NCBI RefSeq assembly: GCF_030730945.1
Contig: NZ_JAVAMS010000001.1
Coordinates: 124,001 to 188,000 of the forward strand
DNA from: Aurantiacibacter poecillastricola
GTDB taxonomy: Bacteria > Pseudomonadota > Alphaproteobacteria > Sphingomonadales > Sphingomonadaceae
Length of the DNA: 64,000 nt
Reading direction: 5' to 3'
Shown here piece after piece: positions 23,163-31,965 of this stretch. Made by a program: the position numbers and the translations under genes. Each line of letters begins with the position of its first letter. Positions within the stretch are counted from its first letter, which is position 1. The notes beneath the pieces are model-generated. The model made no database searches. It had not been told where the DNA came from and was given only the letters and a program-made list of their open reading frames with translations.

Positions 23163-24686
23163 ATGGCAGCCGAAACCGAACTTTCGCTGGGGGACCGACT
23201 GGTCACGCCGGTCACCAACATCTCCGACCTGCTGTGGGGCGGCACGTGGGAGGGGGCGGAAGTCATACCCTTCCCGCCGCTGGCGCTGTTCCTGCTGGGC
23301 GCGGGCGTATGGTTCATGGTGGGGCTGCGTTTCTACCCGATCGTCAAGCTGTGGAGCGCAATGCGGGGCCTGTTCGCCGGGCGCAAGGGTGAAGGGAGCG
23401 GCGAGATCAGCCCGTTCGCAGCGCTCTCCACCGCGCTTTCCGGGCAGGTGGGCACGGGCAACCTCGCCGGCGTCGCCACTGCCATCGCGCTGGGCGGTCC
23501 CGGCGCGATCTTCTGGATGTGGATCACCGCGCTGTTCGGCATGGCGCTGGCCTTCGCAGAGGGTTCGCTGGCGATCCGCTACCGCGAAAAGACCTCCGAC
23601 GGCGTCTATCGCGGCGGCCCGATGAGCTACATCATGATGGGCCTTGGCCCGAAGTTCACCTGGCTGGCGGTGATCTTCTGCCTCGGCACGCTGTTCTCCG
23701 CGCTGGTGACGGGCAATTCCATCCAGGCCAACGCCGTGGCCGACGGCTTGCAGGAGCTGTTCGGACTGGAGGAATGGCTGGGCGGCCTGATCGTCGCGAT
23801 CCTCGTCTTCATCGTCATTATCGGCGGCATCAAGTCGATCGGCCGCGTCGCCGAAAGCGTGGTGCCGTTCATGGCGCTCGCCTACATCGTGATGGCGGTG
23901 ATCGCCCTCATCATCAATTTCGAGGATCTGGGCGAGACCTTCGGCCTGATCTTCTCGGGCGCCTTCAGCCCGCAAAGTGCGGTCGGCGGATTTACCGGCG
24001 CAGCGATCATCATGGCCATCCGCGCGGGCGTGGCGCGCGGCCTGTTCTCGAACGAGGCCGGCCAGGGTTCCACCCCCATCGCCCATGCCGTGGCGCAGAC
24101 CAACGATCCCGAGCAGCAGGGCCGCATGGCCATGCTGGGCACCTTCATCGACACCATCGTGATCTGCACCATGACGGCGCTGGTCATCCTCACCGTGCGC
24201 GGCGATTTCTACGCCGGAGGAGAGGCCGTGCTGCATGCCTGGCAATCGGACCGGGTGGGCTTCGAGATGACCAGCGGCGCCTTTGCCGCGGCCTTCCCGA
24301 CCATGATCGGCTCGGTGCCCATCGGCACGCTGGTGGCCTCGGTAGTGCTGATCCTGTTCGTGTTCACCACCCTGCTCACCTGGAGCTATTACGGCGAGCG
24401 CGCGATCACCTTCCTCTACGACCGGGTGAAGGGCTCCACCCGGGAGGGCGAGAAGAAGCTGCACATGGCCTGGCGCGTGCTGTGGTGCGTGGTGATCTTC
24501 ATCGGAGCGGCGCAGCCCAGCGAACTGGTCTGGCGCCTTGGCGACATCTCCAACGCGGCGATGCTGCTGCCCAACATCGTGGCGCTGATCCTGCTGTCGG
24601 GCGTGGTGTTCAAGCTGGCGCGCGGCATCAGGGATGCAGGCAAGACGCATACTGCCGAAACGCCGGAAGAACCGGAGGAATACTGA
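23163..24686 (+). CDS. AGCS-family sodium:amino acid symporter
   Basis: A 507-residue transporter with roughly eleven membrane segments and AGCS signatures: ALSTALSGQVGTGNLAGVATAIALGGPGAIFWMW, ARGLFSNEAGQGSTPIAHA, and TTLLTWSYYGERAI. It imports alanine or glycine with sodium. It is transcribed away from secE across a 268-bp gap in which no further gene is seen. Its 3' end is followed by a strong bidirectional terminator. Confidence 0.93.
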   Translation: MAAETELSLGDRLVTPVTNISDLLWGGTWEGAEVIPFPPLALFLLGAGVWFMVGLRFYPIVKLWSAMRGLFAGRKGEGSGEISPFAALSTALSGQVGTGNLAGVATAIALGGPGAIFWMWITALFGMALAFAEGSLAIRYREKTSDGVYRGGPMSYIMMGLGPKFTWLAVIFCLGTLFSALVTGNSIQANAVADGLQELFGLEEWLGGLIVAILVFIVIIGGIKSIGRVAESVVPFMALAYIVMAVIALIINFEDLGETFGLIFSGAFSPQSAVGGFTGAAIIMAIRAGVARGLFSNEAGQGSTPIAHAVAQTNDPEQQGRMAMLGTFIDTIVICTMTALVILTVRGDFYAGGEAVLHAWQSDRVGFEMTSGAFAAAFPTMIGSVPIGTLVASVVLILFVFTTLLTWSYYGERAITFLYDRVKGSTREGEKKLHMAWRVLWCVVIFIGAAQPSELVWRLGDISNAAMLLPNIVALILLSGVVFKLARGIRDAGKTHTAETPEEPEEY

Positions 24687-24710
24687 CCGACGCAATCGCT
24701 CCGCGCATCA

Positions 24711-24746
24711 AAAAGGGCCGGGAGGCATCTGCTTCCCGGCCCTTTT
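24711..24746. terminator. Strong bidirectional intrinsic terminator
   Basis: AAAAGGGCCGGGA and TCCCGGCCCTTTT pair as a nine-bp GC stem, with A and T tracts on the two sides. It can stop both the AGCS transcript and the opposing small-gene transcript. Confidence 0.85.
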
Positions 24747-24769
24747 CGTGGGGTACCTAAAAACTGATA

Positions 24770-24916
24770 TTAGCGTCGACCGAGCAGCCTTTCGAAGAAG
24801 CTCGGCTCTTCCATGGGAAGGATCTTGCCGTGCGACATGGAACGCAAGGTCGCATCGGAATGAAAGCGCGGACTCGTCCAGGGATCGGCGCGGCCGCTCT
24901 GAAAGATTCTGGGCAT
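24770..24916 (-). CDS. Small 48-residue protein downstream of tRNA-Trp
   Basis: The predicted peptide begins MPRIFQSGRADPWTS and ends PSFFERLLGRR. It is hydrophilic and basic, with no signal or membrane helix. The case for a real gene is the strong AGAGGAGG ribosome-binding site placed about 5 bases before the ATG, the terminator just after the stop, and the lack of any competing gene in this gap. It is not a known family to me. It would be read in the same direction as tRNA-Trp. Confidence 0.5.
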   Translation of the reverse strand: MPRIFQSGRADPWTSPRFHSDATLRSMSHGKILPMEEPSFFERLLGRR

Positions 24917-24968
24917 GAAGACCTCCTCTTGCCACCAGGTGACAGTCCAAACGTGAGAGCAGGCGAAA

Positions 24969-25006
24969 CGGTTCCCCGCAAGCACGCCTCGACTGACCGG
25001 GAACCG
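24969..25006. repeat. Inverted repeat between tRNA-Trp and the small gene
   Basis: CGGTTCCC (24969-24976) and GGGAACCG (24999-25006) form eight-bp perfect arms around a 22-base loop. It could be an RNA-processing site or a weak attenuator downstream of the tRNA. Confidence 0.3.
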
Positions 25007-25137
25007 TGGCCGATAAGTCACATAGCCGACTACCGGGCGAATGTCCGTCCGCGAAGAGATGCGCCCCGTCAGCGCGTAACGCCCAGCGACGGTAGCGAAG
25101 CCGCGAAGGCGGCTCGTGCAGCACGGATTTCGTGGAA

Positions 25138-25213
25138 TGGCAGGGGTGACAGGATTCGAACCCGTGGCCCTCGGTTTTGGAGACCGATGCTCTACCAACT
25201 GAGCTACACCCCT
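25138..25213 (-). tRNA. tRNA-Trp (anticodon CCA)
   Basis: The minus strand folds as a complete 76-base tRNA: acceptor AGGGGTG paired with CACCCCT, D arm TAGCTCAGTTGGTAGAGCA, anticodon loop CTCCAAA between TCGGT and ACCGA, T arm GGGTTCGAATCC, and an encoded CCA end. In many proteobacteria this gene precedes secE. Here an AGCS gene and the small gene lie between. Confidence 0.95.
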
Positions 25214-25284
25214 GCAGCGGTGCGGAGAGCGCCTCTATCGCCAAGGCGGCGGGAACGCAAGCGACCTTGCGCGTTCCATTTGTT

Positions 25285-26016
25285 ATGATGCGCGCGATGC
25301 ATGCTCCCCCGACGCCCCCTGCCGCCCAGTTGATCCCGCCCGAAGTCCTGCTGCTGGCCTATCGCAGCGGGGTATTTCCCATGGCCGATTCGCGAGAGGA
25401 CGATGAGATCTTCTGGGTCGAGCCGCGCCGTCGGGCGATCCTGCCGCTGAACGGCTTCCATTGCTCGCGTTCGCTCGCCAAGGTGCTGAAGAAGGATCAC
25501 TATCGCGTCACCGTGGATGCCGATTTCGGCGCGGTGGTGGCGGCCTGCGCCCAGCCTCGCCCCGATCCCGAGCAAGGTGAAAGCGGCACGTGGATCAGCC
25601 ACACCATCGCCGCCAGCTACGCCAATCTCCACCGCCACGGCCATGCCCATTCGGTGGAATGCTGGGATGGCGAGGAACTCGTGGGCGGCCTTTACGGCGT
25701 TGCATTCGAGCGGGTGTTCTGCGGCGAGAGCATGTTCAGCCGCGCCGACAATGCCAGCAAGGTCGCGCTCGCCTGGCTGGTGGCGCTTATGCGCAAGTCG
25801 GGCTTCATGCTGCTGGACTGCCAGTTCATGACCGGGCACCTCGCCTCGCTGGGCGCGGTGGAAATCTCGCGCGACAGATACCAGGAATTGCTGGCCAGGG
25901 CCTGCGACGAGGAACCGCATTGCAGCCTGCCGCAAGCCCATGCGGCGCTGCTGAATTCGGCGCCCTATTCCTCTCCGGGAAAACTCATCGCGCAGTCCTT
26001 CACCCAGACATCGTAG
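25285..26016 (+). CDS. aat: Leucyl/phenylalanyl-tRNA-protein transferase
   Basis: A 243-residue Aat with the family motifs LLLAYRSGVFPMADSR, FWVEPRRRAILPL, GTWISHTIAASYANLHRHGHAHSVECW and GESMFSRADNASKVAL. It adds Leu or Phe to N-terminal Arg/Lys of proteins and so feeds ClpS/ClpAP degradation. Several ATGs lie close together (25285, 25288, 25297). The first is listed. Its 3' end overlaps the convergent DUF2155 gene by 52 bp. Confidence 0.93.
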   Translation: MMRAMHAPPTPPAAQLIPPEVLLLAYRSGVFPMADSREDDEIFWVEPRRRAILPLNGFHCSRSLAKVLKKDHYRVTVDADFGAVVAACAQPRPDPEQGESGTWISHTIAASYANLHRHGHAHSVECWDGEELVGGLYGVAFERVFCGESMFSRADNASKVALAWLVALMRKSGFMLLDCQFMTGHLASLGAVEISRDRYQELLARACDEEPHCSLPQAHAALLNSAPYSSPGKLIAQSFTQTS

Positions 26017-26480
26017 ATCGGGTGTTCGACCACGTTGAGGCTGGGCGAATTCTTGAACAGCCAGCCCGAGAAGATGCGCGTGAATTCCGGTTCTTCCTCG
26101 GGATCGCGAACCTCGTTCACGAACACCTGCACGAAGGCTCCGGTTTCGGAGGGACTTTCCCACGGCGCCGTGCGCTCGCAGGCGGACAGGCGCACGACAA
26201 CGTCGTCGACCCGCCGCGTATCGCCCGGTGAGAGTTCGATATCCTGCGAGATATTGTTGCGCTTGTTGATCACGCCGAGGGTCGCCACGCGTTCTTCCAT
26301 CGGGGTGCCGATGGCCTCGATATCGCCGAGGTCGGGGAGCGGCTCGCTCGCCAGTTCCTCGGGAACCTGTTCTTCCTCGGCCTCGGCTTCCGGCGCGTCG
26401 GCATCGCCGTTGCAAGCGGTCAGCAGCAGCGCCGTCGCGGCCGCAAGACCGGCGCGGCGCCCTGCAGCAGCGAGTCTCAC
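25965..26480 (-). CDS. DUF2155 lipoprotein
   Basis: A 171-residue protein starting at a GTG. A lipobox (ATALLLTAC) ends the signal peptide, then an acidic linker (EAEAEEEQVPEELAS) leads to the DUF2155 domain: INKRNNISQDIELSPGDTRRVDDVVVRLSACERT and RIFSGWLFKNSPSLNVVEHPIYDVWVKDC, with conserved cysteines. The GTG overlaps the NDUFA12 stop by GTGA, a pairing common in alphaproteobacteria. The role is unknown, probably in the cell envelope. Confidence 0.85.
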   Translation of the reverse strand: MRLAAAGRRAGLAAATALLLTACNGDADAPEAEAEEEQVPEELASEPLPDLGDIEAIGTPMEERVATLGVINKRNNISQDIELSPGDTRRVDDVVVRLSACERTAPWESPSETGAFVQVFVNEVRDPEEEPEFTRIFSGWLFKNSPSLNVVEHPIYDVWVKDCAMSFPGEE

Positions 26481-26887
26481 GCGTCCGGCGTCCAGGATTC
26501 GTAATCGCCGCGCGCACGGGCGCGCTTGCCACCACGCTCCAGCGCGCCGGCCGGGAGATAGCGCTCCCCGGTGCCGGTGCGATTGGGCGTGTAGTCCGCT
26601 TCCCAGATGCGGGGCGGAGGAAGGTGGCTCTCGGGCAGGTCGTCGTAGGAGCCATGCAGCCACCCATGCCATTCGGACGGCACGCGGCTGGCATCGTTCG
26701 ACCCTTCGTAGATGACCCAGCGCCGCTCGCGCTCGCCATCCTTCACGTTCTTCGATCGATAATACTTGTTGCCCTGCGCGTCGGTGCCGACATGCTCGCC
26801 ATGCCGCGAGGACCACAGCGACGTGCCGATCGTGGCGCCGTCCCACCAGGTGAAGATCTTGCCGAGAAAGCTCATGGCCTGGGCCAT
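26477..26887 (-). CDS. NDUFA12-type NADH:ubiquinone oxidoreductase subunit
   Basis: A 136-residue accessory subunit of alphaproteobacterial complex I, homologous to mitochondrial NDUFA12. Diagnostic features are the TWWDGATIGTSLWSSRHGEHVGTDAQGNKYYR start and RRWVIYEGSNDASRVPSEWHGWLH. It has no catalytic role of its own and sits on the matrix/cytoplasmic arm. A start at 26887 has AAAGGCG upstream. 26875 is an alternative. Confidence 0.92.
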   Translation of the reverse strand: MAQAMSFLGKIFTWWDGATIGTSLWSSRHGEHVGTDAQGNKYYRSKNVKDGERERRWVIYEGSNDASRVPSEWHGWLHGSYDDLPESHLPPPRIWEADYTPNRTGTGERYLPAGALERGGKRARARGDYESWTPDA

Positions 26888-26927
26888 TAGCGCCTTTGCC
26901 GCGACGGGCCAAGCGCCTCTTTCATCC

Positions 26928-27425
26928 TTACCACTCGACCAGGTCGCCGGGGCCGATCCCCAGCTCCTGCGCTCGGCCCCGGTTCAGTTCCAGCACGGCG
27001 ATGGCGGGCCCGTCCGAATGGACGCTCTCCTCGTTATAGGGGACCCCCTCGGCAATGTTGAGGATCCGGCCGTCCGGACCGATGAATATGATGTCGAGCG
27101 GGAGGACGGTGTTGCGCATCCAGAAGCTGAGCGACTGGGCGGGCTCGTAAGGGAAGATCATGCCCTCGTCGGGTCCCATCTCGGTGCGGAACATCAGGCC
27201 GCGCGCCTGTGCCTCGGGCGTATCGGCGACTTCGGAGAGAAAGGTGTAGGTCTCCTCGCCGCTGGTTACTGTGACGGGGACGACCTCGAGCCCGGATTCG
27301 GGATGCGCAGAGGACGCCTCGCCGGTGGGTTCGGGTGCCTGCTCTGCCGCTTGGGGCGTGCAGGCGGCGATCATTGTCCCAAGCAGCGCCGCTATCGCGG
27401 TGCGGATCAGGCGCGCGTCAGTCAT
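26928..27425 (-). CDS. DUF192 lipoprotein
   Basis: A 165-residue protein with a lipobox (GTMIAAC) and a DUF192 domain: EVADTPEAQARGLMFRTEMGPDEGMIF, SLSFWMRNTVLPLDIIFIGPDGRILNI, and AIAVLELNRGRAQELGI. The domain occurs widely without an agreed function. The start overlaps the recX stop (ATGA, 27422-27425). Confidence 0.88.
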   Translation of the reverse strand: MTDARLIRTAIAALLGTMIAACTPQAAEQAPEPTGEASSAHPESGLEVVPVTVTSGEETYTFLSEVADTPEAQARGLMFRTEMGPDEGMIFPYEPAQSLSFWMRNTVLPLDIIFIGPDGRILNIAEGVPYNEESVHSDGPAIAVLELNRGRAQELGIGPGDLVEW

Positions 27426-28003
27426 GCGTCCCAATTGTCGTTCTCCTCGCGGGCTTCTTCCACCCATTCCAGCGCCTCGCTCTCGTTTTCCGCGTCCATC
27501 AGCGTGCGCACGGCCTCGAAGCTGTGGCCTGCCCGCAGCATGGCCGCAATCTGTTTCTCGCGCTTTTCCCGCTCGACCGGCTGGGCGGCAAACGGGCCGA
27601 AGCCGCGTTTGCGCGCCATGTGCAGCGCCGCGCTGCGAGCCGCATATGCGCCGGGTGCCACGCTGTCGGCCACCTGTTCGCCGATGCCGGCCTGCCCCAG
27701 CGCCTGCCTCACGCGCCTGCCACCATAGCCGCGGCGCAGCAGGTCGCCCGCCTTGGCGCGGGCATAGACGGCATCGTCGACATAGCCCTTCTCGACATAG
27801 CGTTCGACCAGGGCGGCAAGGTCGGGCTCCCCTTCCCCTTCCCACCCGCGCTCTCGCAATTTCCGGCGCAGATAGCGTTCCAGCTTTGCCGCGCTGGTGG
27901 CGAAACGGGCCACGTAAGCGAGTGCCAGATCGTTCAACCGCGTGGCATCCAGCGGTTTTTTCGGTCGCTTCGGCTGTTTACGCTCTTGTTGATTGCTATC
28001 CAT
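27422..28003 (-). CDS. recX: RecX-like regulatory protein
   Basis: A 193-residue RecX-type protein made of short three-helix repeats: LNDLALAYVARFATSAAKLERYLRRKLRERGW, YVEKGYVDDAVYARAKAGDLLRRGYGGRRVRQAL, and KREKQIAAMLRAGHSFEAVRTLM. RecX limits RecA filament growth. recA is not adjacent here, which is common in alphaproteobacteria. A basic N-terminus (QQERKQPKRPKKP) precedes the domain. Confidence 0.85.
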   Translation of the reverse strand: MDSNQQERKQPKRPKKPLDATRLNDLALAYVARFATSAAKLERYLRRKLRERGWEGEGEPDLAALVERYVEKGYVDDAVYARAKAGDLLRRGYGGRRVRQALGQAGIGEQVADSVAPGAYAARSAALHMARKRGFGPFAAQPVEREKREKQIAAMLRAGHSFEAVRTLMDAENESEALEWVEEAREENDNWDA

Positions 28004-28133
28004 TGGCCTTATTCGTGCCACACTTCCTGTCAAATGGGAAAGATTGACGCGGTGCCGGAGGATCGTCGGCACCGCAATTTTGTATTCGGGAAGCTCAAGA
28101 GAAGCGCGCCAGAAGGGGAAACCCACAGCACTT

Positions 28134-29861
28134 ATGACCGAACTAGCTCCTACGCCCAACGACTGCCCGCTGCCGCGCCGTCGATCGGATTTCGCTACCT
28201 TCAACGAAGCCATCGATTACGCGGCTCGCAGCCAAAAGGGCATGAATTTCCACGATATGCGCGGTACGCTGCAGGAGGTCTATCCCTTTTCGCAGATGCG
28301 CGAGGATGCGATTGCCGATGCCTACCGCCTTGCCGACATGGGTATCCGCAAGGGCGACCGGATCGCGCTGGTGGCCGAAACCAGCCCGGAATTCGCGGCG
28401 CTGTTCTGCGCCTGTGTGCTCGTGGGCGCGTGGCCCGTACCCCTGCCATTGCCCACCACTTTCGGCGGGAAGGAGAGCTATATCGAGCAGCTTTCCGTCC
28501 AGTTGAAGAGCTCGGACCCGAAGCTTCTGCTCTATCCGGCCGAAATTGCCGAGATGGCTTCCGCCGCTGCCGAGCGGCAGGGTTGCGAGGGGCTCGACTG
28601 GGACAGCTTTGCCGAGCGGGACGCGCCCGAGACCGAGCTTCCCGAGGCACAACCGGACGATATCTGCTACCTGCAGTATTCCAGCGGCTCCACCCGCTTT
28701 CCCACCGGCGTTGCCGTCACGCACAGGGCGCTGCTGCACAATCTCTACGGCCATGCGACCAGCATGGAGATCGGCTATAACGACCGGGTGGTCAGCTGGC
28801 TGCCGTGGTATCACGACATGGGCCTTGTCGGCTGCTTCCTCTCGCTGATCTCCAACCAAGTCAGCGTCGACTACATCAAGACCGAGCATTTCGCGCGCCG
28901 TCCGCTCGCCTGGCTCGATCTCATCAGCCGCAACAAGGGCACGACGCTCAGCTATTCGCCCACCTTCGGCTACGATATCTGCGCGCGCCGCATCTCCAGC
29001 CAGAGCAATGTGGGCGACCGGTTCGACCTGTCGCGCTGGCGCGTGGCAGGCAACGGCGCGGACATGATCCGGCCAGACGTCATGCAGAACTTCGTCAACG
29101 CCTTTGCCGATGCGGGCTTCAAGGCGAGCGCCTTCACACCAAGCTACGGCCTCGCCGAGGCGACGCTGGCCGTCACCGTGATGACGCCGGGCGAAGGCAT
29201 CAAGGTCGAGCTGGTGGAGGAAGAGCGCCTGTCGGGCACCCGCCGCGACCTTTCGCGCCCGGCCCGCTACCGCGCCATCGTGAACTGCGGCAAGCCGCTG
29301 CCGGACATGGACGTGGAGATCCGCGGCGAGAATGGCGAGGTGAAGGGCGATCACCAGATCGGCAAGGTCTGGTGCCGGGGCCCCAGCGTCATGCACTCCT
29401 ACTTCCGCAACCAGGAAGCGACCGACGAGTGCCTCGTCGATGGCTGGCTGGATACAGGCGACATGGGCTATCTTGGCGACGGGCACCTGTTCATCGTGGG
29501 CCGTGCCAAGGACATGATCATCATCAACGGCAAGAACCACTGGCCGCAGGATATCGAATGGGCGGTCGAACAGCTCGCCGGCTTCAACCACGGCGATATC
29601 GCCGCCTTCGCGGTGGAAACCGAGACTGGCGAGGAAGCGCCTGCCGTGCTGGTGCATTGCCGCGTGTCCGACCCCGAGGAACGGGTGAAGCTGCGCGACC
29701 AGATCGCCGACAAGGTGCGCTCCGTTACCGGCATGAACTGCGTGGTGGAACTGGTGCCCCCGCGCACCCTGCCGCGCACCTCCTCGGGCAAGTTGAGCCG
29801 CGCAAAGGCGAAGAAGCTCTATTTGTCCGGCGAGATCGAGCCAATCGAACTCGCGGCCTGA
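28134..29861 (+). CDS. Fatty acyl-AMP ligase
   Basis: A 575-residue adenylating enzyme with LQYSSGSTRFPTGVAVTHRALL (P-loop-like AMP motif), SWLPWYHDMGLVGCFL, TPSYGLAEATLAVTV, DGWLDTGDMGYL and RAKDMIIINGKNHWPQDIE. The insertion-type features (NKGTTLSYSPTFGYDIC) fit FAAL enzymes, which make acyl-adenylates and pass them to an acyl carrier protein instead of CoA. No polyketide or ACP gene is next door. A role in sphingolipid or other lipid assembly is possible but not shown. Confidence 0.88.
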   Translation: MTELAPTPNDCPLPRRRSDFATFNEAIDYAARSQKGMNFHDMRGTLQEVYPFSQMREDAIADAYRLADMGIRKGDRIALVAETSPEFAALFCACVLVGAWPVPLPLPTTFGGKESYIEQLSVQLKSSDPKLLLYPAEIAEMASAAAERQGCEGLDWDSFAERDAPETELPEAQPDDICYLQYSSGSTRFPTGVAVTHRALLHNLYGHATSMEIGYNDRVVSWLPWYHDMGLVGCFLSLISNQVSVDYIKTEHFARRPLAWLDLISRNKGTTLSYSPTFGYDICARRISSQSNVGDRFDLSRWRVAGNGADMIRPDVMQNFVNAFADAGFKASAFTPSYGLAEATLAVTVMTPGEGIKVELVEEERLSGTRRDLSRPARYRAIVNCGKPLPDMDVEIRGENGEVKGDHQIGKVWCRGPSVMHSYFRNQEATDECLVDGWLDTGDMGYLGDGHLFIVGRAKDMIIINGKNHWPQDIEWAVEQLAGFNHGDIAAFAVETETGEEAPAVLVHCRVSDPEERVKLRDQIADKVRSVTGMNCVVELVPPRTLPRTSSGKLSRAKAKKLYLSGEIEPIELAA

Positions 29862-29865
29862 GGCG

Positions 29866-30261
29866 CTAGCCCAGTAGTAGCACCCCCAGCGCGTAAAGCA
29901 GCGTCAGTAGCGATACGCCCCAGACATAGGTGCGAACCTTCGGCACCCCTGCCCAGTAAAGCGGCAGGTAGATCACCCGCGCGCCAAGCCACACCCATGC
30001 GGCAATCGCGGTGAGGTCGGTCGCCTTGCCCGCCACCACCACGCCGCCAAGGGCGATGATGGCCAGGGGCAGGGTCTCGAGGAAGTTGCCGCGTGCCCGG
30101 TCGAGCCGTCCGGCGATGTCGTTCAGCGGCTCGGTTTTCTCGTCGCGCGCGCCCATGTTCCATTCGACGCCATATTGCTGCGTCTTGTAATGCGTGGCCG
30201 CGAAAACGTGGACCAGCAGCAATATGCCAGCCAGGCCCAGTACGGTCAGTTCTGCAGGCAT
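29866..30261 (-). CDS. MAPEG-family membrane protein
   Basis: A 131-residue protein with four membrane helices. The MAPEG family is recognised by RLDRARGNFLETLPLAIIALGGVV and GARVIYLPLYWAGVP. Members include glutathione transferases and leukotriene synthases, and bacterial forms are mostly uncharacterised. Its ATG overlaps the stop of the DUF389 gene by one base (TGATG), so they are coupled. Confidence 0.88.
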   Translation of the reverse strand: MPAELTVLGLAGILLLVHVFAATHYKTQQYGVEWNMGARDEKTEPLNDIAGRLDRARGNFLETLPLAIIALGGVVVAGKATDLTAIAAWVWLGARVIYLPLYWAGVPKVRTYVWGVSLLTLLYALGVLLLG

Positions 30262-31853
30262 CAGTCGTTTCCTCCGGTTCGCCAGCCAACCGTGACCGGA
30301 CCATAGCCTCTGCCGCTCTCGCGGGCATCAATGGCTACTTCGTGATAGGCGAGCACATTGCGCAGGGCTGCGAGCGAGTCCGCCGGGCCGCTGGCGGTGA
30401 TCGGCAGGCCCGTGCGCTTCTGCGCCCAGGCGATGAGGGCAACGGCCTGCGTGCCCTGCTCGGTCAGTTCGTAGCTACCAGGTTCACCATCCTCGCCTTC
30501 GACCTGCCGGAAGGTGACCTGCGGCAGGGCAAGGGCAGGCGGGGTCAGGCGAATGTCCCAGTCGGGCTCCGTCGCGTCGATGCGGTTTTCCAGTTCGGAA
30601 TAGACGCCGAGGCTGGCACCCGGGATCGGGCGCGCCGTCACCAGCGCCCGGCGACGATCGCGATCGACCATCACTTCGTCCTCCTCGACGCCTGCGAGCA
30701 GGGCGAGGCGCTGGGCGATCTCCTCCGCGGTTTCGCGCAGTTCCGCCTCTCGTGCACGGTTCTCGCCCAGCTGCGCCAGCTCCGCTTCGCGGGCATCGGC
30801 GCTTTCGATCTGCAGGATGGTGACTTCCGTTGGGCGGCCCAGCTTGCGCTCCAGCAGCGCGGCAGCCTGGCTTTCGACCGAGGAGGTCTCGTAGAGCTCG
30901 TTCGTGTAGACCGTGGCGGTGACCGTCACCAGGTCCTCCTGGAACTCGATTTCCGGGTCCACATTCTCGGCATTGCCGTCGAACACGGCGAAGATGTCCT
31001 CGCGCACCACGCGCTGCGCCTGCGTTTCCCAAGCGATGGATTGCAGCGAGAGGCCGAGCGGCACGGCGAGCGCCACGAAGGCGACGCCCACTCCCACGCT
31101 CTGCAATTGCGAGCCGCGTTCCGACAGGCTGGTGCTGAAGCCGTAAAGCCTCGCCATCAGCGTGGCCGTCAGCGCGATGGCGGTAAGGTTGGTGATGAAC
31201 AGCAGCAGCGCACCCCAGAACACCGTGCCGTTGAAAGTGGCAAGGCCGAAGCCCACCACGGCAAGCGGCGGCATCAAGGCGGTGGCGATGGCCACGCCCA
31301 CGATGGTTCCCTCGCGCCCCCGGATCATCGCATAGGCACCGGCAATGGCGGAGAAGATCGCCACGGCAAGGTCGAACAGGTTGGGCCGGGTGCGCGCCGC
31401 GATCTCCTCGGTGATGGATTGCAGGGGCGAGATGAACACCAGCAGCGCGCAGAAGGCGATGGCGAACGCGGTACCCACCGCCAGCGACTTTATCGACTGG
31501 CGCAGCCACTTGTAGTCACCCACCGCCAGCGCGAAGCCCACGCCCATGATCGGGTCCATCAGCGGGGAGAGCAGCATGGCCCCGATCACCACCGCGGCGG
31601 AGCCCTGCAACAGGCCTAGTACGGCGATGCCCGCCGACATCGACACCATCAGCAGGTAACGCGCGGAAAGCTGGCATTCGGAGCGGCGCTTCTCCACCAC
31701 CGCGATCTGGTCCACCGTGCCGGTGACATCGTGCCCCCACCAGTCTCGCAGGCTGCTGAGAACCTGGCGAAAGCCGGTGGTCGGTCCCCTGACCTCGCCG
31801 GCAGCGGCAGCTCCCGTCGCCGGCTGGTGGTCGGAAGTGGGTTCTGATTGCAT
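30261..31853 (-). CDS. DUF389 (TIGR00341-like) membrane protein
   Basis: A 530-residue protein: a cytoplasmic N-terminus, a DUF389 membrane core (YLLMVSMSAGIAVLGLLQGSAAVVIGAMLLSPLMDPIMGVGFALAVGD, then GTIVGVAIATALMPPLAVVGFGL), and a long soluble C-terminal half rich in Glu (EREAELAQLGENRAREAELRETAEEIAQRLALL). The family may transport or act as a stress-related membrane scaffold, but this is unproven. It begins the two-gene unit with the MAPEG gene. Confidence 0.85.
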   Translation of the reverse strand: MQSEPTSDHQPATGAAAAGEVRGPTTGFRQVLSSLRDWWGHDVTGTVDQIAVVEKRRSECQLSARYLLMVSMSAGIAVLGLLQGSAAVVIGAMLLSPLMDPIMGVGFALAVGDYKWLRQSIKSLAVGTAFAIAFCALLVFISPLQSITEEIAARTRPNLFDLAVAIFSAIAGAYAMIRGREGTIVGVAIATALMPPLAVVGFGLATFNGTVFWGALLLFITNLTAIALTATLMARLYGFSTSLSERGSQLQSVGVGVAFVALAVPLGLSLQSIAWETQAQRVVREDIFAVFDGNAENVDPEIEFQEDLVTVTATVYTNELYETSSVESQAAALLERKLGRPTEVTILQIESADAREAELAQLGENRAREAELRETAEEIAQRLALLAGVEEDEVMVDRDRRRALVTARPIPGASLGVYSELENRIDATEPDWDIRLTPPALALPQVTFRQVEGEDGEPGSYELTEQGTQAVALIAWAQKRTGLPITASGPADSLAALRNVLAYHEVAIDARESGRGYGPVTVGWRTGGND

Positions 31854-31965
31854 TGCGCTCCATTATCGCGGAAACTCCGGGGCGCAAAACTTGAAACGCG
31901 TGTCTTGCATGCCTAATACAGTAGGCAGATGACGAGACCCGTCAGGAAGGGATTTTAACAGGCGC

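Noticed and set aside
28143..29657. 504-codon antisense frame across the fatty acyl-AMP ligase
   Set aside because: The ligase frame has all family motifs in order. The antisense frame has none and is a GC-skew shadow.
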